Origin: Croceicoccus pelagius
Lineage (GTDB): Bacteria > Pseudomonadota > Alphaproteobacteria > Sphingomonadales > Sphingomonadaceae
Length of the DNA stretch: 64,000 nt
Assembly: GCF_001661915.1 (NCBI RefSeq)
Contig: NZ_LYWY01000006.1
Span: 1-64,000 of the forward strand
Direction: 5' to 3'
Shown: one piece after another, positions 10,580-17,914 of the stretch
Layout of the letters: each line of letters opens with the position of its first letter
Position numbering within the stretch: position 1 is the first letter of the stretch
Program-made: the position numbers and the translations under genes
The notes under the pieces: model-generated
The model's input: the letters and a program-made list of their open reading frames with translations, nothing else
What the model was told of the DNA's origin: nothing
The model's database searches: none

Positions 10580-11557
10580 TCAGTAACCGTGCAGGTAGCT
10601 GGCGTTCTTCCTGAACGACATGATCGGGCGATAGTCGTTTGCGCGGTCGCCATCGAGCAACGCGTCGCTCGCGTTGTCGAGCATGATTGCACGGCCGTCC
10701 AACTTCACGATGAGCACGGCGTGGTCGTCACGCCGCACGAGGTCGCGTGCGATCGTCAGGTACATGTCGTCGCGCGAGACGCCCATCGCGGCCAGGATTT
10801 CCATCTTGGCGATGGCGTAATCCTCGCAGTCGCCCTTCCCCTTGCTCAGCGTTTCGCGGGCGCTGGCCCAATAGTCGGCCTTGCCATAGAGCTTGGCGTC
10901 CGAGACATAGGCGACCTTCCGGTTCACCCAACGGTTTACGCCCGCGATCCGGTCTTCCATTGAACCTGCACCGCTGTCGGCAGCGACGACCGATGCCGCT
11001 GCAACGCCCTTGCCTGCGACCCGGCTCCAGTCCGCATCGAAGCTCGTGGTCGAAATCGGCAGGATGCGGCTTTCGAGGAAGTCGAAGCTCTTGTGGCCGA
11101 TTCCCGGACGTGCGGCATCGAAGGTGGTGGCACAGCTGATGCCGAACTCGGCTGCCGGAACGGGCTTTGCCGCTTGGGTCGCCTGAGGCGCGGCGATGCC
11201 GCTGGCCTGCATGGCGATGGCGGGCATGTAGGCGGGGCGCTGGGCCACGGTGCCGGTCATGACGGCCGGCTGCGGGTTGGCCTGCTGCATCCGCATCTTT
11301 TCGAGCGCGGTCATCGCGCGCTGACGCGGACGGCTGACGAGAGCGGCGGTGCCGACGGTCTGCGCTGTGGTGAAGCTGGTCGCGCCGAAACGGTTGCACC
11401 CCGTGGCATGCGAGACATTGGCAACGGCGGTCGCGATGATCGCGGCCCCTGCCGAGCGCGCCTCTGCCTCACCGGGCGTGGCAAGGGCGAGAACGGCGGC
11501 ACCGGCGGCGAGAATGCCGAGGGTTTTCGAACCGTTGCAAGAGGGCGCATTGAACAT
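10580..11557 (-). CDS. LapG-like periplasmic transglutaminase-fold cysteine protease
   Basis: 325 aa with an N-terminal signal peptide (hydrophobic about 12-30) and a long Ala/Gln-rich linker up to about residue 145. The C-terminal bacterial transglutaminase-like cysteine proteinase (BTLCP/DUF920) domain has a clear catalytic triad: Cys244 in GKGDCEDYA, His279 in RRDDHAVL and Asp294 in IMLDN. Its spacing is close to that of characterised LapG. The D-C-E around the Cys resembles the LapG calcium-binding pair. LapG cleaves the N-terminal region of LapA-type adhesins, releasing them from the cell when c-di-GMP is low. Its convergent position immediately downstream of the T1SS genes supports the adhesin as substrate. 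No LapD-type receptor is in the window. Confidence 0.85.
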   Translation of the reverse strand: MFNAPSCNGSKTLGILAAGAAVLALATPGEAEARSAGAAIIATAVANVSHATGCNRFGATSFTTAQTVGTAALVSRPRQRAMTALEKMRMQQANPQPAVMTGTVAQRPAYMPAIAMQASGIAAPQATQAAKPVPAAEFGISCATTFDAARPGIGHKSFDFLESRILPISTTSFDADWSRVAGKGVAAASVVAADSGAGSMEDRIAGVNRWVNRKVAYVSDAKLYGKADYWASARETLSKGKGDCEDYAIAKMEILAAMGVSRDDMYLTIARDLVRRDDHAVLIVKLDGRAIMLDNASDALLDGDRANDYRPIMSFRKNASYLHGY

Positions 11558-11617
11558 GCTCCTCTTTTCGCCCGCGAGCGATCAAGGAATGCTTGCGCCT
11601 TATGCTTGCGGACATTG

Positions 11618-11761
11618 GTTAACGAATACAGGGCCGCAGGTCGCTCAGACTCCGCCTGTTACCAGCATGTTAACCACCACTTCGTACGGCTGCGCGGGCG
11701 GTATGGCACCCTACAGGCTCGTTAACTGCCACCCCCCGATATGGGAGGTTCAGTGGTTAAC
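11618..11761. repeat. Four GTTAAC palindromes upstream of the LapG-like gene
   Basis: The palindrome GTTAAC occurs at 11618-11623, 11669-11674, 11721-11726 and 11756-11761. Three copies read TTAACCA on one strand, the half-site associated with the response regulator CtrA in alphaproteobacteria. They lie in the 266-bp gene-free stretch between the protease start and the ferredoxin end. A regulatory role for the minus-strand protease gene is inference; nothing else is seen in this gap. Confidence 0.35.
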
Positions 11762-11823
11762 ACACGTTCGGAAAGCGCAAAATTTATCGCAGGGATTTGA
11801 GAAAGTAGCGCGATCGTGGCGCG

Positions 11824-12153
11824 TCAACGCTGAACGTTATGGACGTGGGCCGGAATCGCGACTTCGAGTCCATCGAGGCTTTCATCAAGCATGATCTGGC
11901 ACGCCAGCCTGCTCGTCCCCTGCACGCCAGCGGCAAGGTCCAGCATGTCTTCCTCGTCCTCAGACGCGGTTTCCAGCTTGCCGAACCATTCGGGCGCCAC
12001 CACGACATGACATGTCGAACAGGCCATTTGCCCTTCGCACGTCCCTTCGAGCGGCATGCCCGCAACCTGGGCGACCGTCAGCAGGCTTTCACCCGCATCG
12101 CCCTGTGCCGCGACCTTGTCGCCTTTTGCCGTCGTGAAGTTGACCCGAACCAT
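11824..12153 (-). CDS. fdx: 2Fe-2S ferredoxin (adrenodoxin type)
   Basis: 109 aa from the ATG at 12153, chosen over an upstream in-frame start because it gives the standard N-terminus (MVRVNF) and has AGGGA about 10 nt upstream. The [2Fe-2S] ligands Cys39, Cys45, Cys48 and Cys85 follow the C-x5-C-x2-C-xn-C pattern of Isc-type/adrenodoxin ferredoxins (CEGQMACSTC and RLACQ). An acidic helix (ETASEDEEDML) would face redox partners. The gene begins 4 nt after the desulfurase stop, so it forms an operon with the two cysteine desulfurases and probably supplies electrons for Fe-S cluster assembly. Confidence 0.93.
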   Translation of the reverse strand: MVRVNFTTAKGDKVAAQGDAGESLLTVAQVAGMPLEGTCEGQMACSTCHVVVAPEWFGKLETASEDEEDMLDLAAGVQGTSRLACQIMLDESLDGLEVAIPAHVHNVQR

Positions 12154-12157
12154 GCGT

Positions 12158-13246
12158 TCAAATTCCCTGCGCCGATGCCGCAGCGTTAATCGCCGCTGCT
12201 GCCTCTTCGAGGTCATCCAGTCCCGTGTAGCGTCCGAACCCTAGGCGGATCGAATTTTTCACATGTTTGTCACTCAATCCGATGGCCTGCAAGACCCGGC
12301 TGGGTTTGCCTGATCCCGAGGCACAGGCCGAACCTGCCGAAAAAGCGACGTTGCGGACATCGGACATTAGTCTTGCGACATCGAGCCCGTCGCGCCGCAC
12401 GTTGAGATTGCCGTGCCAGCGCGCATCGGCGCTGCCGTTGACAGTCCAGCCATCGAACAGGTCTAGCGCTTTGGCCCAGAGCGCCTCGATATGGTCCGCG
12501 TCCGCCTGCATCCGTTCCTGCGCAAGCTTTGCGGCGGCCCCGAAGCCGGCGCAAAGGGCCGGACTCAGAGTGCCGGACCGGATTCCACCTTCCTGCGCGC
12601 CGCCAGTGATGAGCGGGGCTAATTCGATCCCGTCACGCAGCCAAAGCGCGCCGATGCCTTTTGGTCCGTGCAGCTTGTGCGCGGAGATCGCGATGGCGTC
12701 GGCATGGGCGATCGGGATACGCCCCGCCGCCTGCACCGCATCACATAGGAACAGGGCACCCGCAGCTTTCGCAGCCCTTGCGATCTGCGCGACAGGCTGG
12801 ATCGTGCCGATCTCGTTGTTCACCTGCATAACCGCGACCAGGCCAACCCCTTCTGCGATCGCGGGCTCAGGGTCGACCAGACCCTCGGTATCCACCGCCA
12901 ACTCATGAAACGAATTCGATAGCGAGCGCGCCGTATCCCAGACTGCCGCATGCTCAATGGCAGAGACCGCGATGCCCGCACCTGCCCTCACCGGCTCGCA
13001 CCCCCGGATCACGGTATTGAGCGCTTCGGTCGCCGAGCCCGTGAAATAGATCTTCCCGCCTGAAGGGAACAGCGCCGCCACCCGCTCGCGAGCAAGATCG
13101 ACTGCTGCCGCGGCCTGCCGTCCTGGCCGGTGCGGACTATGCGGATTTGCGAACCCCATGCCATCCGGCCCCTCGAGCCAGCGCATCATGGCATCGCGTG
13201 CTTCGGGCGCGAGGGGGGTAGTGGCCTGATAATCGAGATAGATCAT
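12158..13246 (-). CDS. Cysteine desulfurase (class V aminotransferase, IscS/NifS type), second copy
   Basis: 362 aa. The PLP lysine is Lys191 in SAHKLHGPKG. The active-site Cys308 lies in SAGSACASGSGK, the short loop form of group I desulfurases, and VNNEIGT and the EHAAV histidine are also present. The enzyme takes sulfur from L-cysteine to a persulfide for Fe-S clusters or tRNA thiolation. It starts in an ATGA overlap with the upstream desulfurase and is 4 nt from the ferredoxin gene. It is clearly divergent from its neighbour, so the pair is an old duplication or two specialised enzymes. Confidence 0.9.
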   Translation of the reverse strand: MIYLDYQATTPLAPEARDAMMRWLEGPDGMGFANPHSPHRPGRQAAAAVDLARERVAALFPSGGKIYFTGSATEALNTVIRGCEPVRAGAGIAVSAIEHAAVWDTARSLSNSFHELAVDTEGLVDPEPAIAEGVGLVAVMQVNNEIGTIQPVAQIARAAKAAGALFLCDAVQAAGRIPIAHADAIAISAHKLHGPKGIGALWLRDGIELAPLITGGAQEGGIRSGTLSPALCAGFGAAAKLAQERMQADADHIEALWAKALDLFDGWTVNGSADARWHGNLNVRRDGLDVARLMSDVRNVAFSAGSACASGSGKPSRVLQAIGLSDKHVKNSIRLGFGRYTGLDDLEEAAAAINAAASAQGI

Positions 13247-14295
13247 GCGCTGGCCCGCACCTGCTGCGCCAACGCCGTCCAGACATCGAGGAATGCGTCA
13301 ATGTCGGCTTCGGTCGTGTCTGGTCCGACCGAGACGCGGATCACTTCAGCTGCAGCCTGTTCGTCCATGCCCATCGCGGTCAGGACCCGGCTGGCCTTGA
13401 GCGAGCCCGACGAGCAGGCACTGCCCGCCGAAACCGCGATCCCCGCGCCGTCGAGCCGGATGAGCTGAACCGCTGAACCGAGTCCAGGAATGCGGACCGA
13501 ACCGATGGTGGCGATGCGCGGACTGTCGGCAGCGACAATCTCGCCGCCTGCCTCGATCACGGCATCTTCAAGCTTTGCACGCAGGCGCAGTGCCTCTGCC
13601 ATCCACGCGTGGCCGGTTTCCATGGCGGCCGCCATGGCCATCGCGCCGGCGACATTCTCGGTCCCGCCACGATAACCACGCTCCTGTCCGCCTGTCGGCG
13701 CGAGCAGCGAGAAATCGCGAACCAACAGTGCGCCGATCCCCGGCGGTCCGCCGAACTTGTGAGCGCTGATCGCCGCCATGTCGCAATCGGGCAGCGGAAT
13801 CTTGCCCGCCCCTTGCGCGCAATCGGCGAGAAGCACTCCGCCCCCTGCCCGCACGGCATCGGCAATGGAGCCGAGTGGCTGCAACACACCGGTTTCGTTG
13901 TTCACCTGCTGCACGGCGACAAGCGTGTCGGAAACATCACCCAGAGCGTCTGGATCGACCAGCCCGCGCGCATCGACACGCAAAACCCGTGCACCGGTGG
14001 CGTGGCGCGTCACCGCCTCATGCTCCACTGCCGAAACCGCACGCCGTCCGGCGTGAGTCCGGGTCAGTGCCAGCATCAGCGCTTCACTCGCCCCGCTGGT
14101 GAAGACCAGTTCTCCGTTCCACTCAAGCGACGCTTTCACCCGCTCCCGCGCATTTTCCAGCGCACGGCGAGCGGCGCGGCCGGCGGCATGCGGGCTCGAC
14201 GGATTGGCGTCGAGCGCCAGCCCTGCCAACATCGCCTCGCGCGCTTCCGGCAGGATCGGCGCGGTGGCCGCATGGTCGAGATAAGTCCGCTTCAT
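13243..14295 (-). CDS. Cysteine desulfurase (class V aminotransferase), first copy
   Basis: 350 aa from the ATG at 14295, whose product begins MKRTYLDHAATAP as in the family; an in-frame TTG at 14367 would add an unrelated leader. The PLP lysine is Lys180 (SAHKFGGPPG), the His is in SAVEHEAV, and the catalytic Cys294 lies in SAGSACSSGSLK. It is the first gene of the desulfurase-desulfurase-ferredoxin operon. Both copies keep all catalytic residues, so neither looks like a dead paralogue. Confidence 0.9.
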   Translation of the reverse strand: MKRTYLDHAATAPILPEAREAMLAGLALDANPSSPHAAGRAARRALENARERVKASLEWNGELVFTSGASEALMLALTRTHAGRRAVSAVEHEAVTRHATGARVLRVDARGLVDPDALGDVSDTLVAVQQVNNETGVLQPLGSIADAVRAGGGVLLADCAQGAGKIPLPDCDMAAISAHKFGGPPGIGALLVRDFSLLAPTGGQERGYRGGTENVAGAMAMAAAMETGHAWMAEALRLRAKLEDAVIEAGGEIVAADSPRIATIGSVRIPGLGSAVQLIRLDGAGIAVSAGSACSSGSLKASRVLTAMGMDEQAAAEVIRVSVGPDTTEADIDAFLDVWTALAQQVRASA

Positions 14296-14360
14296 CGCTT
14301 GGAAAACTGCTCCGGGATCATACAGGACGCCACCTATTTCGGATGTGGTCGTCACCAAGA

Positions 14361-14388
14361 TTGTCAATAGGCGCGCAATTTCTATATA
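14361..14388 (+). promoter_or_regulatory. Candidate sigma-70 promoter for the alpha/beta hydrolase
   Basis: TTGTCA (14361-14366) and TATATA (14383-14388) are separated by 16 nt and sit about 70 nt before the hydrolase ATG, in the divergent gap with the desulfurase operon. Assigned by pattern only. Confidence 0.4.
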
Positions 14389-14409
14389 GGCACCATCAAA
14401 TTGTCACAC

Positions 14410-14430
14410 CCGGCCCTTCTTTCAGGCCGG
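14410..14430 (+). other. Hairpin in the leader of the alpha/beta hydrolase gene
   Basis: CCGGCC (14410-14415) and GGCCGG (14425-14430) form a perfect 6-bp stem with a 9-nt loop, between the candidate promoter and the ribosome site. There is no U-run, so it is not a terminator. Function unknown. Confidence 0.35.
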
Positions 14431-14456
14431 TGTTCGTCCCGAATTCACGAGGTTCC

Positions 14457-15113
14457 ATGCCCTCCGTCATTTTTCCCGGTCCCGAAGGTCGCCTCGAAGG
14501 CCGCTATCATCCCGCCCCGCGTCCGCGCGCTCCGCTCGCGCTGATCCTGCACCCGCACCCGCAAGGCGGCGGCACGATGAACGAGCGTATCACGCAGGCG
14601 CTCTACAAGGATTTCGCGGCGCGCGGCTTTGCTGTCCTGCGGTTCAACTTTCGCGGCGTCGGACGCAGCCAAGGCAGTTTCGACAACGGCATCGGCGAAT
14701 TGTCGGATTCGGCAGCGGCGCTCGACTGGGTGCAGACGGTTCATCCCGAGGCGCAGGTCACCTGGGTTGCAGGCGTCAGCTTCGGTGCGCTCATCGGCAT
14801 GCAGCTCCTGATGCGTCGTCCGGAAATCCGCGGCTTCATCTCGATCGCGCCGCCGGCGAACATGTACGACTTCTCGTTCCTCGCGCCCTGCCCCGCGTCG
14901 GGCATCATCATCCAGGGTGCGGCCGATACGGTCGTCACGCCGGGTGCGGTTCAGAAGCTGGTCGACAAGCTGCGGACGCAAAAGCACATCACTATCCACC
15001 ACGACGAGATCCCGCGCGCGAACCACTTCTTCGAGCACGAGTTCGACGATCTCATGCGCTCGGTCGACAATTACCTCAATTTCCGGCTCAACCCGGACTG
15101 CCCGATCCGCTGA
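14457..15113 (+). CDS. Alpha/beta hydrolase of the COG2945 type
   Basis: 218 aa from the ATG at 14457, which has GAGG just upstream; the longer frame from 14343 has no family match in its leader. The nucleophile is Ser108 in GVSFGA (G-x-S-x-G), with the acid Asp157 in QGAADTVV and His190 in RANHFF. The oxyanion HPHPQGGG motif is typical of this small-hydrolase family, which is widespread in proteobacteria and of unproven substrate. There is no signal peptide, so it is cytoplasmic. It is divergent from the cysteine desulfurase operon. Confidence 0.85.
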   Translation: MPSVIFPGPEGRLEGRYHPAPRPRAPLALILHPHPQGGGTMNERITQALYKDFAARGFAVLRFNFRGVGRSQGSFDNGIGELSDSAAALDWVQTVHPEAQVTWVAGVSFGALIGMQLLMRRPEIRGFISIAPPANMYDFSFLAPCPASGIIIQGAADTVVTPGAVQKLVDKLRTQKHITIHHDEIPRANHFFEHEFDDLMRSVDNYLNFRLNPDCPIR

Positions 15114-15117
15114 TCGA

Positions 15118-15468
15118 TCAAGGGGCGTGATCGCCCTCTGACACCTCTAGCCACTGCTGCGGGACCAGCTTCACGCGTCCCGCACAGTGCGCGACCAGCA
15201 GGTCCAGCTGCTCCGCATCGACTGCATCGACAAAGCGAAACCCCGCCATGATCCCGCGGGCGTGCCAGCGTACCTCAGCCTCGTGCGGGTCGAGCCCATC
15301 GACGAAGACAGTAACCCTGTCGCCGACGAAGAGGTTGCGCGACGGGTTCAGCACCCGGCAGCCGTATTCCGAAATGTCGGCTACCGAGACGAAGACGTCT
15401 GCGCCTGCAGGCGACCGGTATGCCCCGGCGACCCTGATGTCCCAACGCGGCTGACTACGCCTTCCCAC
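15118..15468 (-). CDS. PilZ-domain protein (probable c-di-GMP receptor)
   Basis: 116 aa from a GTG, with AAGGAG about 11 nt upstream. It is a single PilZ domain, with the R-x3-R motif at the N-terminus (RRSQPR, residues 3-8) and a D-x-S-x2-G motif in DISEYGCRV, the two elements that bind c-di-GMP, plus the family strand AGFRFV. No partner domain is present, so it would act by binding another protein. It ends 4 nt from the alpha/beta hydrolase (convergent). It may link to c-di-GMP control of the adhesin locus, but that is inference. Confidence 0.8.
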   Translation of the reverse strand: MGRRSQPRWDIRVAGAYRSPAGADVFVSVADISEYGCRVLNPSRNLFVGDRVTVFVDGLDPHEAEVRWHARGIMAGFRFVDAVDAEQLDLLVAHCAGRVKLVPQQWLEVSEGDHAP

Positions 15469-15489
15469 TGCTTGACCTTCTCCTTAAAG

Positions 15490-15511
15490 CGGCATGTCAA
15501 TCGACATGCCG
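15490..15511 (-). other. Perfect 9-bp hairpin in the PilZ gene leader
   Basis: CGGCATGTC (15490-15498) pairs with GACATGCCG (15503-15511) around a 4-nt loop, immediately upstream of the AAGGAG ribosome site of the PilZ gene. It could be an operator or an RNA structure affecting translation. Confidence 0.45.
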
Positions 15512-15578
15512 GTCGCAAAAATCGGTCTATGGCAGCCTAGGAATTCGTACTTAACGCCCTTAACGGCATACGTCGCAT

Positions 15579-16910
15579 TTACGACAGATAGGCGCCGCCC
15601 ACATCAATCGCGACGGTCGTGCCGGGTGAGTAGAGGTTCACGAAAAGCGTCCGTCCGTCGGGCGAGAAGCATGCCCCCGCCAGTTCGGTTTGCAAGCGCA
15701 GGCGCGCGAGAGGAATGGCCGTGCCGTCGGGCATGACGCAGCGCAAGTGATTGTCAACGAGGTCTGTGTACTGGTCTTCGCAGACGATCAGGCAGCCGTT
15801 GGGAGCGATCGTGAGATTGTCGCCGTAGTCGAACTGCGCCTGGCTGTCGCTTTCGAAGAAGAGCTGGATACGATCGGGCGCGCCACCCGCTCCCGGGAAA
15901 AGGCGAAAGATCTGACCAAGCTTCGCCGCGCCGCCCGAGGTGCAGCAGAAATAGAGCTCACCCTCGCCCATGTGAATCCCCTCACCCCGCGCGAAGATTG
16001 CGCCGCCGGCCGCTGCGGCGCGGAAGCGCAGGTCGTCTTCCGGCGCTTCGGGATTGTCGAGATCGATCCAAGTAACCTCGGCCCATCCACCCGGAGCAAA
16101 ACCCGTACCGTCCCAATTTCGCGTGTCGGCCATTTGGCCGGTCACTTGGGCTGCTTGAAGGCGCCCGCCTTCCGACAGATGGCCAGCACGGTTCGGAACG
16201 AAACGATAGAGCGCGCTCTCGTCGCGGTCCTCGGTCATGTAGATGATGCCCGTGCGCGGATCGACAGCGGCGGCTTCGTGCTTGAAGCGACCCATTGCGG
16301 TCAGCGGAACCGCATCTACCATGCCTGGCGCCGTGACGGGGACTTCAAAGACCCAGCCGTGGGGCTTCGTCGCTTCGTCGCCGGGGTTGGTTACGTCTTC
16401 CTCGCATGTCAGCCAGCTGCCCCAGGGCGTGATGCCGCCCGCACAGTTGCGGATCGTGCCCGCGAGCGAGCGGTGCTGGCTTTTCACTTCAAGCGTCGCC
16501 GCGTCGAGGATCAGTGTCGTCGTCCCGCCCGGCAGCACAGCCCCGCCCGGAGCCGTGTCGAAGCCTGAGGCGAGGTTGCCGCCCGGAGCATCTTGGACCT
16601 TTAGTTCGTGATTGCGAACCAGCGCCAGCGACCCGTCGGCAAGTTCGATGCACCCCATTCCGTCCGCCTTGTCGGGCACGGTGAGGCCATCGTCCATCAC
16701 GTCTCCAAGCTTCGAGATGATGCGGTAGGACATGCCCTCGGGCAGATCGAGAATGCCAGCCGGATCGGGCACCAGCGGCCCGAGCGCGGAAGGCGTGGCA
16801 GAAGCGGCGGACAGGCTGCGTGCCGTGCAGCCGCTGGCGAGCAGGGCCGCAAAGGCCCCCGCCGTCGACTGAAGGAAACGACGACGCGAAGCGGTATTTT
16901 CGTGAATCAT
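15579..16910 (-). CDS. phoX: PhoX-family (DUF839) alkaline phosphatase
   Basis: 443 aa. A twin-arginine leader (SRRRFLQS) ends in ASGC, so it is probably a Tat-exported lipoprotein. The body is a beta-propeller of the PhoX/DUF839 type with characteristic stretches LVRNHE, NCAGGITPWGSWLTCEED, EAAAVDPRTG, YMTEDRDES, ARGEGIHMGEG and VCEDQYTD, whose acidic residues bind the calcium and iron of PhoX. It hydrolyses phosphomonoesters in the periplasm. Its start overlaps the phytase stop (ATGA), placing it last in a TonB receptor - phytase - PhoX operon. Confidence 0.88.
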   Translation of the reverse strand: MIHENTASRRRFLQSTAGAFAALLASGCTARSLSAASATPSALGPLVPDPAGILDLPEGMSYRIISKLGDVMDDGLTVPDKADGMGCIELADGSLALVRNHELKVQDAPGGNLASGFDTAPGGAVLPGGTTTLILDAATLEVKSQHRSLAGTIRNCAGGITPWGSWLTCEEDVTNPGDEATKPHGWVFEVPVTAPGMVDAVPLTAMGRFKHEAAAVDPRTGIIYMTEDRDESALYRFVPNRAGHLSEGGRLQAAQVTGQMADTRNWDGTGFAPGGWAEVTWIDLDNPEAPEDDLRFRAAAAGGAIFARGEGIHMGEGELYFCCTSGGAAKLGQIFRLFPGAGGAPDRIQLFFESDSQAQFDYGDNLTIAPNGCLIVCEDQYTDLVDNHLRCVMPDGTAIPLARLRLQTELAGACFSPDGRTLFVNLYSPGTTVAIDVGGAYLS

Positions 16911-17914
16911 TTCAGTTCCAGCGCGGCGACGATTTCGTCCCAGCGGACCATCTTGAAATTCTGCGCACCGGCGGCGTTGATACCGTCCTGTGCAATGAAG
17001 ATTCCGGCAGGAAAGATCGGGCCGAAATTGCCGGCCTTAACCTCGATCCCGTCGGTTTCATCGGTTGCACCGTACTCGCCCGCGACGACACGAAACCGCC
17101 CCGCATAGCTCATGTCAGGAAGGCGATAGACCGCGTAGGCACTGTCACCCTGGCTCGATGCGACGAGCCAGCCTCCGCTGTCACCTTCGGGCACGAGGGC
17201 GAGCCCTTCGACGTCGGCAATCAGCTGCGCATTATCGATCGGAGCGACGATCTCGCCGCTGGTCGCGCCAGCTGCGAAACGCCAGATGCCAGCGTTTTCT
17301 TCACCCACGTAAAGCGTACCGTCGCGCGGATCGACGACGCAGCCCTCGGCCTGGCTTGGTACGCTGAGTGAACGGAGCGGGGTCGAAGCAGGCGTTGCGA
17401 GATCGAGCGCGAACTCGGCAATCGTGCCGTCCTTGAGGACCGAGAAAGCATGGAGAGCGTCAGCCGCCTTGTAGAGGCAGAAGCCATAGCCCTCGCCCGT
17501 CCCGCCCGGGACCTTGCCCAGCGCCGTCAGCTTGCCTTCGGGAGCGAGCCGGTAGAGCCGGATGGCAGCGTTCAATTCGTCGGTACGGTCGCTTGCCGCA
17601 ACGATGATGCCTGCATCGCCCATGTCGGTCAGATCGACATTGTTGAGCCGTCCGTCAGCGACGTAGTCCAACACCACCCCGTCCATCGAATAGACGTATA
17701 GCCCGGCCTTCTTGTCGGTTCCGACGATCAGGCTGGCTGTGGGGTCGGCGGGATTGCGCCAGATCGCCGGATCGTCGGCGGCATCGGCATTTGCCGTTCC
17801 GACCGGCGCAGTCTCGCCCCGCGCCACGACTTCTGCCGTGGCGAGAGGCGAAACGATCGGGGTGGTGGCGCAGCCGCTCAGGGCCGCTGCGCCGATCAGC
17901 GCGATGGCGCGCAT
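16907..17914 (-). CDS. Beta-propeller phytase (3-phytase family), lipoprotein
   Basis: 335 aa. A short signal peptide ends with the lipobox LSGC (Cys near residue 15). The six-bladed propeller shows the phytase signatures DDPAIWRNP, SLIVGTDKKAGLYVY, GRLNNVDL, EGYGFCLYK, EGCVVDPRDGTLYVGEE and DVEGLALV, which bind Ca and phosphate. It releases phosphate from myo-inositol hexakisphosphate outside the cytoplasm. It overlaps the TonB receptor gene by one base and PhoX by four, so the three are a translation-coupled unit. Confidence 0.92.
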   Translation of the reverse strand: MRAIALIGAAALSGCATTPIVSPLATAEVVARGETAPVGTANADAADDPAIWRNPADPTASLIVGTDKKAGLYVYSMDGVVLDYVADGRLNNVDLTDMGDAGIIVAASDRTDELNAAIRLYRLAPEGKLTALGKVPGGTGEGYGFCLYKAADALHAFSVLKDGTIAEFALDLATPASTPLRSLSVPSQAEGCVVDPRDGTLYVGEENAGIWRFAAGATSGEIVAPIDNAQLIADVEGLALVPEGDSGGWLVASSQGDSAYAVYRLPDMSYAGRFRVVAGEYGATDETDGIEVKAGNFGPIFPAGIFIAQDGINAAGAQNFKMVRWDEIVAALELK

